This document shows positions 7,548 to 15,652 of a stretch of DNA of 39,491 nt, one piece after another. The DNA lies in NCBI GenBank assembly GCA_002477595.1, contig DLQN01000077.1:1-39491 (forward strand). The letters run 5' to 3'. Every line of letters begins with the position of its first letter. Within the stretch, counting starts at the first letter, position 1. This DNA is from Roseivirga sp. UBA7431. Lineage in GTDB: Bacteria > Bacteroidota > Bacteroidia > Cytophagales > Cyclobacteriaceae. The translations under genes were made by a program, and so were the position numbers. The notes beneath the pieces were generated by a model. That model saw only the letters and a list, made by a program, of their open reading frames with translations. It was not told the origin of the DNA and did not search any database.

Positions 7548-8885
7548 ATGCAGCACATTGTAATCATAGGAAACGGAATTTCAGGAATCACCACAGCGAG
7601 ACATATCAGAAAGAAGAGCGATCATCGGATAACGGTAATCTCTGCTGAAACTGATCATTTTTACTCGCGAACAGCCCTCATGTATATTTATATGGGCCAC
7701 ATGAAATATGAGCACACGAAGCCTTATGAGGACTGGTTTTGGACTAAGAACCGAATTGAACTCAAGCGAGCATATGTCAACAAAGTTGATACTGGTGCTA
7801 AGACACTTTCTTTTGCGGATGGTTCATCAATGGTTTACGATAAACTTGTTATCGCCACAGGTTCCAAATCAAACAAATTTGGATGGCCAGGCCAAGATTT
7901 GAAAGCGGTTCAGGGTCTCTATAATTACCAAGACCTAGAATCTATGGAAAAGTATACCAAAGGTATCTCTAGAGCAGTTATCGTTGGTGGAGGGCTCGTT
8001 GGTATAGAAATGGCTGAGATGCTACTCAGCCGAAATATTCCAGTTACTTTTTTGGTGAGAGAAAGTAGCTTCTGGAACAATGTACTTCCTGAAGGAGAAT
8101 CTGAAATGATCAACCGTCACATCCGTGAGCACCATGTTGATTTAAAACTGAGTACAGGACTCAAAGAAATTTTATCAGATGACAATGGCAGGGCGCGGGC
8201 CGTATTAACGGATCAAGGCGAAGAAATTGCCTGTCAGTTTGTTGGACTTACGGCTGGCGTTTCTCCCAATATCGGATTTCTAGAAGGCTCGGGTATTGAA
8301 ACGAATAGAGGTGTTTTGGTGGATCCATATTTAGAGACTAGTATCAAAGACGTTTTTTCTGCGGGAGACTGTGCTGAATTCAGAGAAACAAATGGAGAGC
8401 GTAAAAGCCTTGAGCAAGTTTGGTATACCGGTAGAATGATGGGGGAGGCCTTGGCAGAAACGATCTGTAAGAAGCCTACTAAATATGATCCAGGACATTG
8501 GTTCAACTCAGCCAAATTCTTTGATATAGAATATCAAACGTATGGATGGGTTTGGCCTAAACCAAAGGATAACGAAAATGACTTTTATTGGGAGCATGAA
8601 AGTGGTAAAATATGCCTTAGAATTCGCTGGAATAAGGAAACTGATCAATTACTCGGTGTCAATAATTTCGGCTTTCGTTTAAGACACCACGCTTTTGACA
8701 AGTGGTTTAAAGACGGAAGAACAGTGCAATATGCCCTGGAACATTTAAAGGATGCCAATTTTGATCCCGAACTCTTTAAAAAACATGAGGAAAGTATCGT
8801 GGCACAGTTCAATGCTGAAAATGGTACGAACATCAGCGTGAAGAAGAAAAGCTGGCAAAGAATTTTACAACTAGTCTCAAATTAG
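7548..8885 (+). CDS. NAD(P)/FAD-dependent oxidoreductase (pyridine nucleotide-disulfide family)
   Basis: 445 residues. An N-terminal dinucleotide-binding motif IGNGISGITTA (about 6-16), a second Rossmann motif VIVGGGLVGIEMAEMLL and the C-terminal FAD motif FSAGDCAEF identify a two-dinucleotide-fold flavoprotein, as in nitrite- or ferredoxin-reductase-like enzymes. About 65 residues after the FAD domain are an extension. Upstream codons to 7425 are open, but MQHIVIIGNG at the ATG 7548 is the natural start. The polyferredoxin gene follows after 13 bp, so this protein is likely its NAD(P)H-oxidising partner. Substrate unknown. Confidence 0.85.
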   Translation: MQHIVIIGNGISGITTARHIRKKSDHRITVISAETDHFYSRTALMYIYMGHMKYEHTKPYEDWFWTKNRIELKRAYVNKVDTGAKTLSFADGSSMVYDKLVIATGSKSNKFGWPGQDLKAVQGLYNYQDLESMEKYTKGISRAVIVGGGLVGIEMAEMLLSRNIPVTFLVRESSFWNNVLPEGESEMINRHIREHHVDLKLSTGLKEILSDDNGRARAVLTDQGEEIACQFVGLTAGVSPNIGFLEGSGIETNRGVLVDPYLETSIKDVFSAGDCAEFRETNGERKSLEQVWYTGRMMGEALAETICKKPTKYDPGHWFNSAKFFDIEYQTYGWVWPKPKDNENDFYWEHESGKICLRIRWNKETDQLLGVNNFGFRLRHHAFDKWFKDGRTVQYALEHLKDANFDPELFKKHEESIVAQFNAENGTNISVKKKSWQRILQLVSN

Positions 8886-8898
8886 AATTACAAGAAAT

Positions 8899-10323
8899 AT
8901 GTCATCAGTAGATCCGAGTTTATCTATCGCTAACCCTGACCCAAAGGATACAGATGCTATCCAAAAGTTAGGTTTAGCGCTTGCTGGTTTGGGAGTATTA
9001 GTCCTCTTTTTATCATGGGGAGGTGTGGGGATTCCTGCAGCAATCGGATTACCGGTTGCCCTTTTAGGGATTCTGATTGGAACAACGATTTATTCGGCAA
9101 GACTCTACCTGAACCAGCCAGAAGGCATTAAGAATAACGGTGTTTATTTTAAAAGTTTAACCAACAGAGGGGCATTAGGTTGGGTAACGGGTATTGTGCT
9201 TACTGGCTTCTATATTATCCTCTATTGGTTTCCGGAATATATTGGATTCAAAGCATCAGGGAATGAGGGTTTTGTAGCACTTTTTGATCCATTGAGTATG
9301 TTTTTCAAGGGTCAGCCTGCAAGTCAATGGTTTTTGTATGGTACGCTTTATACGCTATGCATTACCTCACTTGGCATCAAGTTTCTTTTCAAATACCGCC
9401 ATAACAGGTATCAGTTTATAAGAACGTTAGTTGTAATCGCCAGCCAGCTGTTCTTGGCCTATTTGATTCCGGAGATATTAGCAGGACTCAATTATAACGA
9501 TGTTACAAATACCAGTGGTGAGTACTTAGGTTATTTCAATACTGACCTCAAAAATACATGGCCACTAGATTATGATTTCTTCTATGATTGGCAATTGGAC
9601 GCCTTTCAAGAGCCATCATACCAACCCATAGGAACCCTTTACCTCATTGTTGGTATTGCAATGTTCTTACTAGTGACACCGGTGATTACCTATTATGTGG
9701 GTAAAAGGTGGTATTGTTCATGGGTCTGTGGTTGTGGGGGCTTGGCCGAAACTGCTGGTGATCCTTTCCGACACTTATCCTCAAAGAAATTAGGTGCGTG
9801 GAAGTTAGAACGATGGCTGATTCACTCCGTGATGATCTTCGTTTTTGTTATGACAGCCGCGACCATTTATGGCTACTTCTGGAATACTGGAGAAGTCTTC
9901 GGTTTGAACATCTATAAGAATTTCCAACAACCTTATGGTTTCCTCATTGGTGCTACGTTCTCGGGAGTAATCGGTGTAGGTTTCTATCCTATGCTTGGTA
10001 ACCGTGTTTGGTGCCGCTTCGGCTGTCCAATGGCAGGCTATATGGGCATTATCCAACGCTTTAAATCAAGGTTCAGAATTACGACCAATGGAGGTCAATG
10101 TATCTCTTGTGGCAACTGTTCTACCTATTGTGAGCAAGGCATTGATGTAAGAGCCTATGCGCAGAAAGGACAGAATATTGTAAGAGCCAGTTGTGTAGGT
10201 TGTGGTGTTTGTTCAGCAGTTTGCCCAAGGGGCGTATTGAACTTGGAAAATGGTCCTGAGGAGGGAAGAATTGACTTACCAGCAATTATCATCGGTAATG
10301 AAAGTATTAAAGTAGCTGATTAG
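8899..10323 (+). CDS. Membrane-bound 4Fe-4S polyferredoxin (NapH/CcoG-like)
   Basis: 474 residues with about six membrane segments. Cysteine clusters are YCSWVCGCGG (about 272-281) and CRFGCP (about 372-377), typical of the NapH/RdxA family. Two 4Fe-4S ferredoxin motifs follow at the C-terminus: CISCGNCSTYCEQG (from C401) and CVGCGVCSAVCPRG (from C432). Such proteins pass electrons across or along the cytoplasmic membrane. Together with the flavoprotein directly upstream this makes a two-gene NAD(P)H-to-Fe-S electron-transfer unit, closed by a hairpin terminator. The terminal acceptor is not visible in the window. Confidence 0.88.
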   Translation: MSSVDPSLSIANPDPKDTDAIQKLGLALAGLGVLVLFLSWGGVGIPAAIGLPVALLGILIGTTIYSARLYLNQPEGIKNNGVYFKSLTNRGALGWVTGIVLTGFYIILYWFPEYIGFKASGNEGFVALFDPLSMFFKGQPASQWFLYGTLYTLCITSLGIKFLFKYRHNRYQFIRTLVVIASQLFLAYLIPEILAGLNYNDVTNTSGEYLGYFNTDLKNTWPLDYDFFYDWQLDAFQEPSYQPIGTLYLIVGIAMFLLVTPVITYYVGKRWYCSWVCGCGGLAETAGDPFRHLSSKKLGAWKLERWLIHSVMIFVFVMTAATIYGYFWNTGEVFGLNIYKNFQQPYGFLIGATFSGVIGVGFYPMLGNRVWCRFGCPMAGYMGIIQRFKSRFRITTNGGQCISCGNCSTYCEQGIDVRAYAQKGQNIVRASCVGCGVCSAVCPRGVLNLENGPEEGRIDLPAIIIGNESIKVAD

Positions 10324-10538
10324 TATTGGGTAATTAGTACTTAGTATTGAGATTTTATAAGAGGTTGCCTGATCAAGTGTGACCTCTTTTTTATGCCGAG
10401 TTTACCGAGAAATCTGACAATATTAACCCGGTGTGTTGTTTTTATTTTAGATGCTTCGCTAAGCTCAGCAAAAGAAAGGGTTATGTAGATACCCGCAAAG
10501 CCATACGCAATACGCCCTGCTCAATACTATGTACCCAT
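10324..10538. repeat. Intergenic stretch with degenerate repeats
   Basis: Besides the terminator, this convergent spacer holds several repeat remnants. A TAGTATT-like heptamer recurs with 7-bp spacing at about 10321-10350. The segment TGCTTCGCTAAGCTCAGCA at about 10452-10470 can fold on itself. ATACGCA, ATACGCC and ATACTAT heptamers lie near 10493-10525. GTACTTAGTATTGAG (about 10336-10350) and CTCAATACTATGTAC (about 10518-10532) are imperfect inverted copies. No reading frame here looks like a gene. Confidence 0.5.
10359..10392 (+). terminator. Rho-independent terminator after the polyferredoxin gene
   Basis: AAGAGGT at 10359-10365 pairs with ACCTCTT at 10382-10388, followed by a run of T to 10392. 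It is 36 bp after the stop codon of the plus-strand gene. Confidence 0.7.
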
Positions 10539-11033
10539 TTACTCTTTATCCCCCATCGCTAAAACCTCCCTCACTTGCCCCAAATGGTGTTTTAAGTGTA
10601 CTACATAGTCTTGCATAAAGTAGTCAAGCGTAGCATGCTCATTCTCTGGAACAGGGTTGTAGGCAATTACGTGGAGGTTATGATTTGTGCGCTCCATAGT
10701 TCGGATGTCATCTGGCGTTTGGTTCATCACATGTGCAAGATGAAGGTTAAACTGACGCCATAGAATGATCAAATCATGCCAGTTTTCTCCTTGATAGTTC
10801 TGAGCAGTCACCCATTCATCTTGATTATATTCAACGCCAATCAGGTCATTAGAATTTTGGGCTCTTACAAATCTTCCTTGGTTGTTAGCAGCTGAATCGA
10901 TTAGGTGACCTATGATTTCTTTGGCAGACCATTTTCCAGGAGCAGGACGCTTTTCAGCATCCGATTCTTCTATGGTCATAAACTGCTCAAATGCAGCTAG
11001 TACAACTTCTTTTAGATTATAATCTTTGTTCAT
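10539..11033 (-). CDS. DinB/YfiT-like metalloenzyme-fold protein
   Basis: 164 residues, the usual DinB length. The four-helix-bundle family motifs are visible: PGKWSAKEIIGHLIDSAANNQGRF with His43, and the C-terminal DYVVHLKHHLGQVREVL with His146 and His150, which together give the three-His metal site. Some members are thiol transferases (bacillithiol-type) and others have no known activity; the substrate cannot be told from sequence. It stands alone, with terminator-like and repeat sequence on its downstream side. Confidence 0.85.
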   Translation of the reverse strand: MNKDYNLKEVVLAAFEQFMTIEESDAEKRPAPGKWSAKEIIGHLIDSAANNQGRFVRAQNSNDLIGVEYNQDEWVTAQNYQGENWHDLIILWRQFNLHLAHVMNQTPDDIRTMERTNHNLHVIAYNPVPENEHATLDYFMQDYVVHLKHHLGQVREVLAMGDKE

Positions 11034-11144
11034 GGCGTAAAGGTAGTGGAGTTGCAGGCAATTCTGTTCTTCTTGGTTAAGACTCTTTGCAATTTTTAAT
11101 GCATCATAGCAGAGGACATATAGTCAATTTATGAGCTCTACTAA

Positions 11145-11179
11145 ATAATAAAACCACACCGATTATTCGGGGTGGCTTT
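11145..11179 (-). terminator. Rho-independent terminator after pirin
   Basis: On the minus strand AAAGCCACCCCGA (11179-11167) pairs with TCGGTGTGGTTTT (11162-11150) around a 4-base loop, with one mismatch and one G:T pair, and runs into T-rich sequence. It is 18 bp after the pirin stop codon. Confidence 0.75.
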
Positions 11180-11197
11180 ATGAAAAGGTTCTTTTTA

Positions 11198-11911
11198 TTA
11201 CTTCAACTCCATAGGCACTTCAATTGCCAACACTTCAGCGTAAGACCTTGCTTTTAAGTGGATTTCACTAGTGTCTGTTACACCAACTGCATCTCTTAAG
11301 TCTAAGGATTGATCAGCAATATTAATTTCTCCATTGAGTACAAAGAAGTAAACACCATTGCCTGGCTTTTTGACCTCATAGCTCAGTTCCATACCAGCGT
11401 CAAGGTTGGCTAAACTGAAGTAGGCATCTTGATTGATCCAAAGTGCATCGGCTCCTTCAGGGGAAACGACAGTTTGAAATTTATTCATTCTGTCTTCTGG
11501 ATCGAAAGTCTTTTGCTCATACCTCGGTGTGATGTCCCTTTCTTTAGGAAATACCCAGATTTGTAAAAACTGTACTTCTTCTTCCTTGCTATGATTGAAT
11601 TCAGAATGTCTCAAACCCGAACCTGCAGACATAATCTGTACATCGCCAGTTTTAATGACTTCACCGGTGCCTGTACTGTCCTTGTGCTCCAAATCTCCGA
11701 ATAATGGTATGGATATGATCTCCATATTGTCGTGTGGGTGTGTGCCGAAACCGTTACCACCAGAAACGGTATCATCATTCAATACCCTAAGAGCACCAAA
11801 GTGTACTCTGTCTGGGTTATGGTATCCTGCAAAGCTGAACGTATGACGGCTTCTCAACCAACCGTGATCGGCAGAACCTCTACTATCTGATTTGTGTACA
11901 ACGGTATTCAT
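11198..11911 (-). CDS. Pirin family protein (bicupin)
   Basis: 237 residues. The N-terminal cupin carries the pirin metal site: His58 and His60 in THPHDNMEI, and His102 and Glu104 in GSGLRHSEFN, matching the iron ligands of human pirin. The C-terminal cupin is degenerate. Some bacterial pirins have quercetin 2,3-dioxygenase activity and others bind partner enzymes; neither can be chosen here. It is a single-gene unit with its own terminator, divergent from the glycosyltransferase operon across a 222-bp spacer. Confidence 0.92.
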   Translation of the reverse strand: MNTVVHKSDSRGSADHGWLRSRHTFSFAGYHNPDRVHFGALRVLNDDTVSGGNGFGTHPHDNMEIISIPLFGDLEHKDSTGTGEVIKTGDVQIMSAGSGLRHSEFNHSKEEEVQFLQIWVFPKERDITPRYEQKTFDPEDRMNKFQTVVSPEGADALWINQDAYFSLANLDAGMELSYEVKKPGNGVYFFVLNGEINIADQSLDLRDAVGVTDTSEIHLKARSYAEVLAIEVPMELK

Positions 11912-12128
11912 TTTTGTTTTCTTTCGTTTATGTTTTATTTACATGTACATACACATAACTAAAACACTGTCTCTAAAGTTCCTATGCCGCAATAATAATC
12001 TTCTATCGGTATATTTTATTATCCACGCATTTATTTTGTTTGTGTAAGGTAAATGACATTCACTGATTAATGAATATAGTAGGGGAACTATAACCTAGGC
12101 TTCTAACTTATTACTCCTCGTTTATTTT

Positions 12129-12136
12129 TATCTTTG
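12129..12136 (+). promoter_or_regulatory. Possible -7 element of the glycosyltransferase operon
   Basis: TATCTTTG matches the Bacteroidota -7 consensus TAnnTTTG exactly. The -33 position (12106-12109, ACTT) is a poor match to TTTG. It overlaps the upstream TTG start candidate of the next gene. Confidence 0.35.
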
Positions 12137-12847
12137 TTCGGAATTTTGAATACCCAAGACAGACCACATATTAAGGTAGTTATACCTGCTTTTAACGAAG
12201 AAAAATCTATCGGTCATGTGATCAAGGATATACCTGAAGATTGGGTGGTTGAGGTGATAGTAGTAAATAATGCCTCTACCGATAATACCACTGAAGTTGC
12301 TGAGCAGGCTGGTGCTACTGTACTCACAGAGCCCACGCCAGGTTACGGAAATGCCTGCCTGAAGGGAATACGCTATTTGCAAGATATCAACAGACGCCCC
12401 GAAATCCTGGTGTTTCTAGATGGTGATTATTCAGACTACCCAGAACAACTGCCCGATTTAATAAAGCCAATTATCGAAGACGATGTCGATATGGTGATCG
12501 GCTCTAGGGCCAGAGGAAATAGAGAAGGTGGTTCAATGACTTTTCCTCAAATTTTCGGAAATTGGCTAGCAACTACATTGATTAGGTTATTCTATAAGGT
12601 CAAATACACAGATTTAGGGCCATTCCGGGCTATTAAATTTGATAAACTCATTGAATTGCAAATGGAAGATCAGACCTATGGCTGGACGGTTGAAATGCAA
12701 GTGAAAGCAGCAAAACATAAATTCAAAACGACAGAAGTTCCGGTAAACTATAAAAGGAGGATAGGTGTTAGCAAAGTGTCTGGCACAGTAAAAGGTACTT
12801 TTATGGCAGGCTACAAGATTTTATACACGATTTTTAAGTATTTGTAA
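12134..12847 (+). CDS. Family 2 glycosyltransferase (DPM1-like)
   Basis: 237 residues with a GT-A fold: KVVIPAFNEEKSIGHVI (14-30), VVNNASTDNT (43-52) and the DxD metal site in FLDGDYSD (D96, D98). There are no membrane segments except possibly the hydrophobic C-terminus. It resembles dolichol-/polyprenyl-phosphate sugar synthases, so it may make a lipid-linked sugar donor for the GT87-like gene downstream (inference). No ATG precedes the first motif. TTG at 12134 or TTG at 12146 must serve, and the second is favoured if the TATCTTTG at 12129-12136 is the promoter. Its TAA shares one base with the ATG of the next gene. Confidence 0.85.
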   Translation: MFGILNTQDRPHIKVVIPAFNEEKSIGHVIKDIPEDWVVEVIVVNNASTDNTTEVAEQAGATVLTEPTPGYGNACLKGIRYLQDINRRPEILVFLDGDYSDYPEQLPDLIKPIIEDDVDMVIGSRARGNREGGSMTFPQIFGNWLATTLIRLFYKVKYTDLGPFRAIKFDKLIELQMEDQTYGWTVEMQVKAAKHKFKTTEVPVNYKRRIGVSKVSGTVKGTFMAGYKILYTIFKYL

Positions 12848-14334
12848 TGTATTGGCTTGAACTCATCGTACTGATTTTATACACAAGCGCCCTGTCGTTC
12901 ATCTTTATCTATAGCTTGTCTCAGCTAAGCTTAGTGTTTATCTATAGAAAGGCTAGACGGAACAATACCATTTCTAAATCAGCTGTCATCACTGAAGATT
13001 ATGTATACCCCATGGTAACGGTTCAGTTGCCAGTCTATAATGAACTATATGTAGTAGAAAGATTAATAGATGCTATAGCATCGTTTAATTGGCCAAAGGA
13101 TAAACTGGAGATTCAGGTACTAGATGATTCTAATGATGAGACGGTTGAGCTTATAGCCAAGAAAGTTGTAGAGTGGCAAGCAAAAGGCTTAGATATTACC
13201 CAAGTACAACGACCAGAGCGGAAGGGTTTTAAGGCCGGTGCTTTACAGTATGGAATGGAAATCGCCAAAGGTGAGTTTATCGCAATTTTTGATGCAGACT
13301 TTGTTCCAGAACGTAATTTTCTAAAGGATACTGTTCCACAATTTCAGCAAGACGAGAAAATTGGAGTAGTACAAACGCGTTGGGGACATATCAATGAAGA
13401 CTATTCCATGCTAACCAAGCTTCAAGCTTTCGGTTTGAATACCCACTTTTTTGTAGAGCAAAATGGTCGATCTCAAGGAGGTCATTTTCTTAATTTCAAT
13501 GGTACAGGTGGGGTTTGGAGAAAAACATGCATTGAAGATGCGGGTGGATGGAAAGCTGATACACTCACCGAAGACCTTGATTTAAGTTACAGAGCTCAGC
13601 TGAAAGGCTGGCAGATTTTCTACACGCCAGATATTGTGGCCCCCGCAGAGCTTCCTGCAGCGATGAGTGCCATCAAGTCACAGCAATACCGCTGGACAAA
13701 AGGTGCTGCGGAAACTAGTATAAAGCTTTTGCCGAAAGTACTGAAAGCATCATTGTCCCTAAGGACAAAATTTCATGCTACGTTTCACTTACTCAATTCT
13801 GCCGTTTTTATTTGTATTGTGATTACTGCTGTTCTGAGTGTCCCCGTATTATTGATAAGAAACTTATCTGATAATTGGGAAACTTTGATGAACATCTCGA
13901 TGGTTTTTCTGATGGGCTATGCCTTCCTGGTCGTCTTTTACTGGAATGGTTTCAGAGAAAAACGTGAAGGGTTTTGGAAGACAGCTAAGCAATTTGTGCC
14001 TCAAATGTTCATGTTGTTATCTGTGTTTCTTGGGCTCAGCGTACATAATGCGGTTGCTGTATTTGAAGGGCTTATTGGTAAGAAAACACCATTTGTGCGT
14101 ACGCCAAAGTTTAATATTACGGGTAAAAAAGATACTTGGAAGGGTAACAAGTACTTTAAAAAGAAGATTAACCCGTTAACAGCCTTAGAAGGATTTTTGG
14201 GTATCTATTTCATCGGAGGACTGGTTTTGGCATTTTATTTCAATGATTTTGTCCTACTTCCTTTTCACTTACTCTTGAGTTTAGGATTTTTGCTGGTGTT
14301 CTATTACACAGTACAGCATACACGACATGCTTAA
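12847..14334 (+). CDS. Membrane family 2 glycosyltransferase (cellulose/mannan synthase-like)
   Basis: 495 residues. A membrane segment (about 5-33) is followed by a cytosolic processive-type GT2 domain with DD93-94, DAD149-151, TED240-242 and the QxxRW motif (QQYRWTKG, 278-284), then four or so C-terminal membrane segments. This is the layout of CslA-like/ceramide-glucosyltransferase-like beta-glycan synthases. The product is unknown. Start and stop both overlap the neighbours (1 bp with the upstream stop, 8 bp with the downstream start), so the three genes form a tight operon. Confidence 0.88.
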   Translation: MYWLELIVLILYTSALSFIFIYSLSQLSLVFIYRKARRNNTISKSAVITEDYVYPMVTVQLPVYNELYVVERLIDAIASFNWPKDKLEIQVLDDSNDETVELIAKKVVEWQAKGLDITQVQRPERKGFKAGALQYGMEIAKGEFIAIFDADFVPERNFLKDTVPQFQQDEKIGVVQTRWGHINEDYSMLTKLQAFGLNTHFFVEQNGRSQGGHFLNFNGTGGVWRKTCIEDAGGWKADTLTEDLDLSYRAQLKGWQIFYTPDIVAPAELPAAMSAIKSQQYRWTKGAAETSIKLLPKVLKASLSLRTKFHATFHLLNSAVFICIVITAVLSVPVLLIRNLSDNWETLMNISMVFLMGYAFLVVFYWNGFREKREGFWKTAKQFVPQMFMLLSVFLGLSVHNAVAVFEGLIGKKTPFVRTPKFNITGKKDTWKGNKYFKKKINPLTALEGFLGIYFIGGLVLAFYFNDFVLLPFHLLLSLGFLLVFYYTVQHTRHA

Positions 14335-15652
14335 CAAGAATTCTCCGTGGGTAAACTTGGCTTACATCTTAACAGGTGGGCTGACCATTTACATTGGTTA
14401 CTTTGTTGCCCGTGAAAACACATGGTTGTTGCTCAGTCTTTACACGCTACTTTTTGCATCAGTTGTAGTTATCATTAGAAATACGAGTACTGAAGAGGTT
14501 GACTTAGGCTATTACTGGGGTGTATTACTAAGAGTATTACTTATCGCTTCTTTACCGAAACTCTCGGACGATGTATATAGGTTTATTTGGGACGGAAGAT
14601 TGCTGCTCAATTTTGAGGACCCTTATAAATACCTTCCTGCCCACCATCTGGGTCAGGGTTTAACAGGAATTACACAAGGGCTTTATGATCAGTTGAATTC
14701 GCCTGATTACTTCACAGTTTACCCTCCCCTCAATCAAGTCATTTTCTTTATTTCTACCCTCTTTTCACCTGGGTCAATCGTTTGGTCTGTAGTGATTTTG
14801 AGAGTGATTATGATTGTATTTGAACTCGGTAATATTTCGCTGATTAGAAAACTACTTAGGCATTATAAGCTCCCTCAGGCCTACGGTTTGATCTATGTAT
14901 TGAATCCCTTAGTGCTTTTTGAGGTAACTGGAAACCTGCATTTTGAAGGTATCATGGTTTACTTCTTGTTAATGGCCATTTGGCAATATGAGCAAGGCAA
15001 ACTTCATAAGTCGGCTATATTCTTCGGCCTGTCGGTTGCAACAAAGTTTCTACCTCTCATTTTCTTGCCTTTGCTACTTCGAAAGATTGGTTTCAAAAAG
15101 ACAATGATTTACGGACTTATTGTAGGGGCAACATTGTCAGTTACTTTCTTGCCATTGATCAATACAGCTCATATTTGGGCGATTAAGGATAGCATTGAGC
15201 TTTACTTCCAGAAATTCGAATTTAATGGAAGCATCTACTACCTCGCTAGGTGGTATGGTTTTGAAACAGCGGGTCATAATATTATTGCCAAATCAGGTAA
15301 GTGGATGATGTACGCTACCATGGCTACCATTTTCCTTTATTCATTGATCAGTAAAAAGAAGGATTGGCCAAGGCAAATGGTTTGGGTGTGGACACTCTAT
15401 TTACTCTTCGCTACTACTGTCCATCCATGGTATATTATTCCACTGCTGGCTGTGGCGGTATTTTCTAAAGTCCGCTTTCCGTTTTTATGGTCTTACCTCA
15501 TCTTTTTGACTTATGCCAATTACTTAGGAGGGGAGTATACGGATAGAATAGAAGTGGTAATCGTTGAGTACAGCCTAGTTGGGCTGATCGCATTGTGGGA
15601 GGTATTTGGAGGTTCTTCGGAGAAGTTATTCTTCGGAGAAAAGGCTACTTAA
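14327..15652 (+). CDS. Polytopic GT87/GT-C-like mannosyltransferase
   Basis: 441 residues with about ten membrane segments. An acidic motif follows the second or third segment (SDDVYRFIWDGRL, about 79-91), with NFEDPYKYLP and YFTVYPPLNQ in the following periplasmic loop. This pattern is seen in GT-C polyprenol-phosphate-mannose-dependent enzymes (GT87/DUF2029 and MptB-like). It would transfer a sugar from a lipid carrier on the periplasmic side, possibly one made by the first gene of the operon (inference). Ends 8 bp inside the convergent acyltransferase-like gene, with no clear terminator. Confidence 0.8.
   Translation: MLNKNSPWVNLAYILTGGLTIYIGYFVARENTWLLLSLYTLLFASVVVIIRNTSTEEVDLGYYWGVLLRVLLIASLPKLSDDVYRFIWDGRLLLNFEDPYKYLPAHHLGQGLTGITQGLYDQLNSPDYFTVYPPLNQVIFFISTLFSPGSIVWSVVILRVIMIVFELGNISLIRKLLRHYKLPQAYGLIYVLNPLVLFEVTGNLHFEGIMVYFLLMAIWQYEQGKLHKSAIFFGLSVATKFLPLIFLPLLLRKIGFKKTMIYGLIVGATLSVTFLPLINTAHIWAIKDSIELYFQKFEFNGSIYYLARWYGFETAGHNIIAKSGKWMMYATMATIFLYSLISKKKDWPRQMVWVWTLYLLFATTVHPWYIIPLLAVAVFSKVRFPFLWSYLIFLTYANYLGGEYTDRIEVVIVEYSLVGLIALWEVFGGSSEKLFFGEKAT

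Noticed and set aside
11941..11960. ATGTACAT palindrome upstream of pirin
   Set aside because: Eight-base palindromes are expected by chance in AT-rich spacers, and it is not placed on a recognisable promoter.
15612..15640. Two copies of TTCTTCGGAGAA near the end of the GT87-like gene
   Set aside because: Twelve-base repeat within coding sequence, explained by similar codons (SSEK and FFGEK); too short for a claim.
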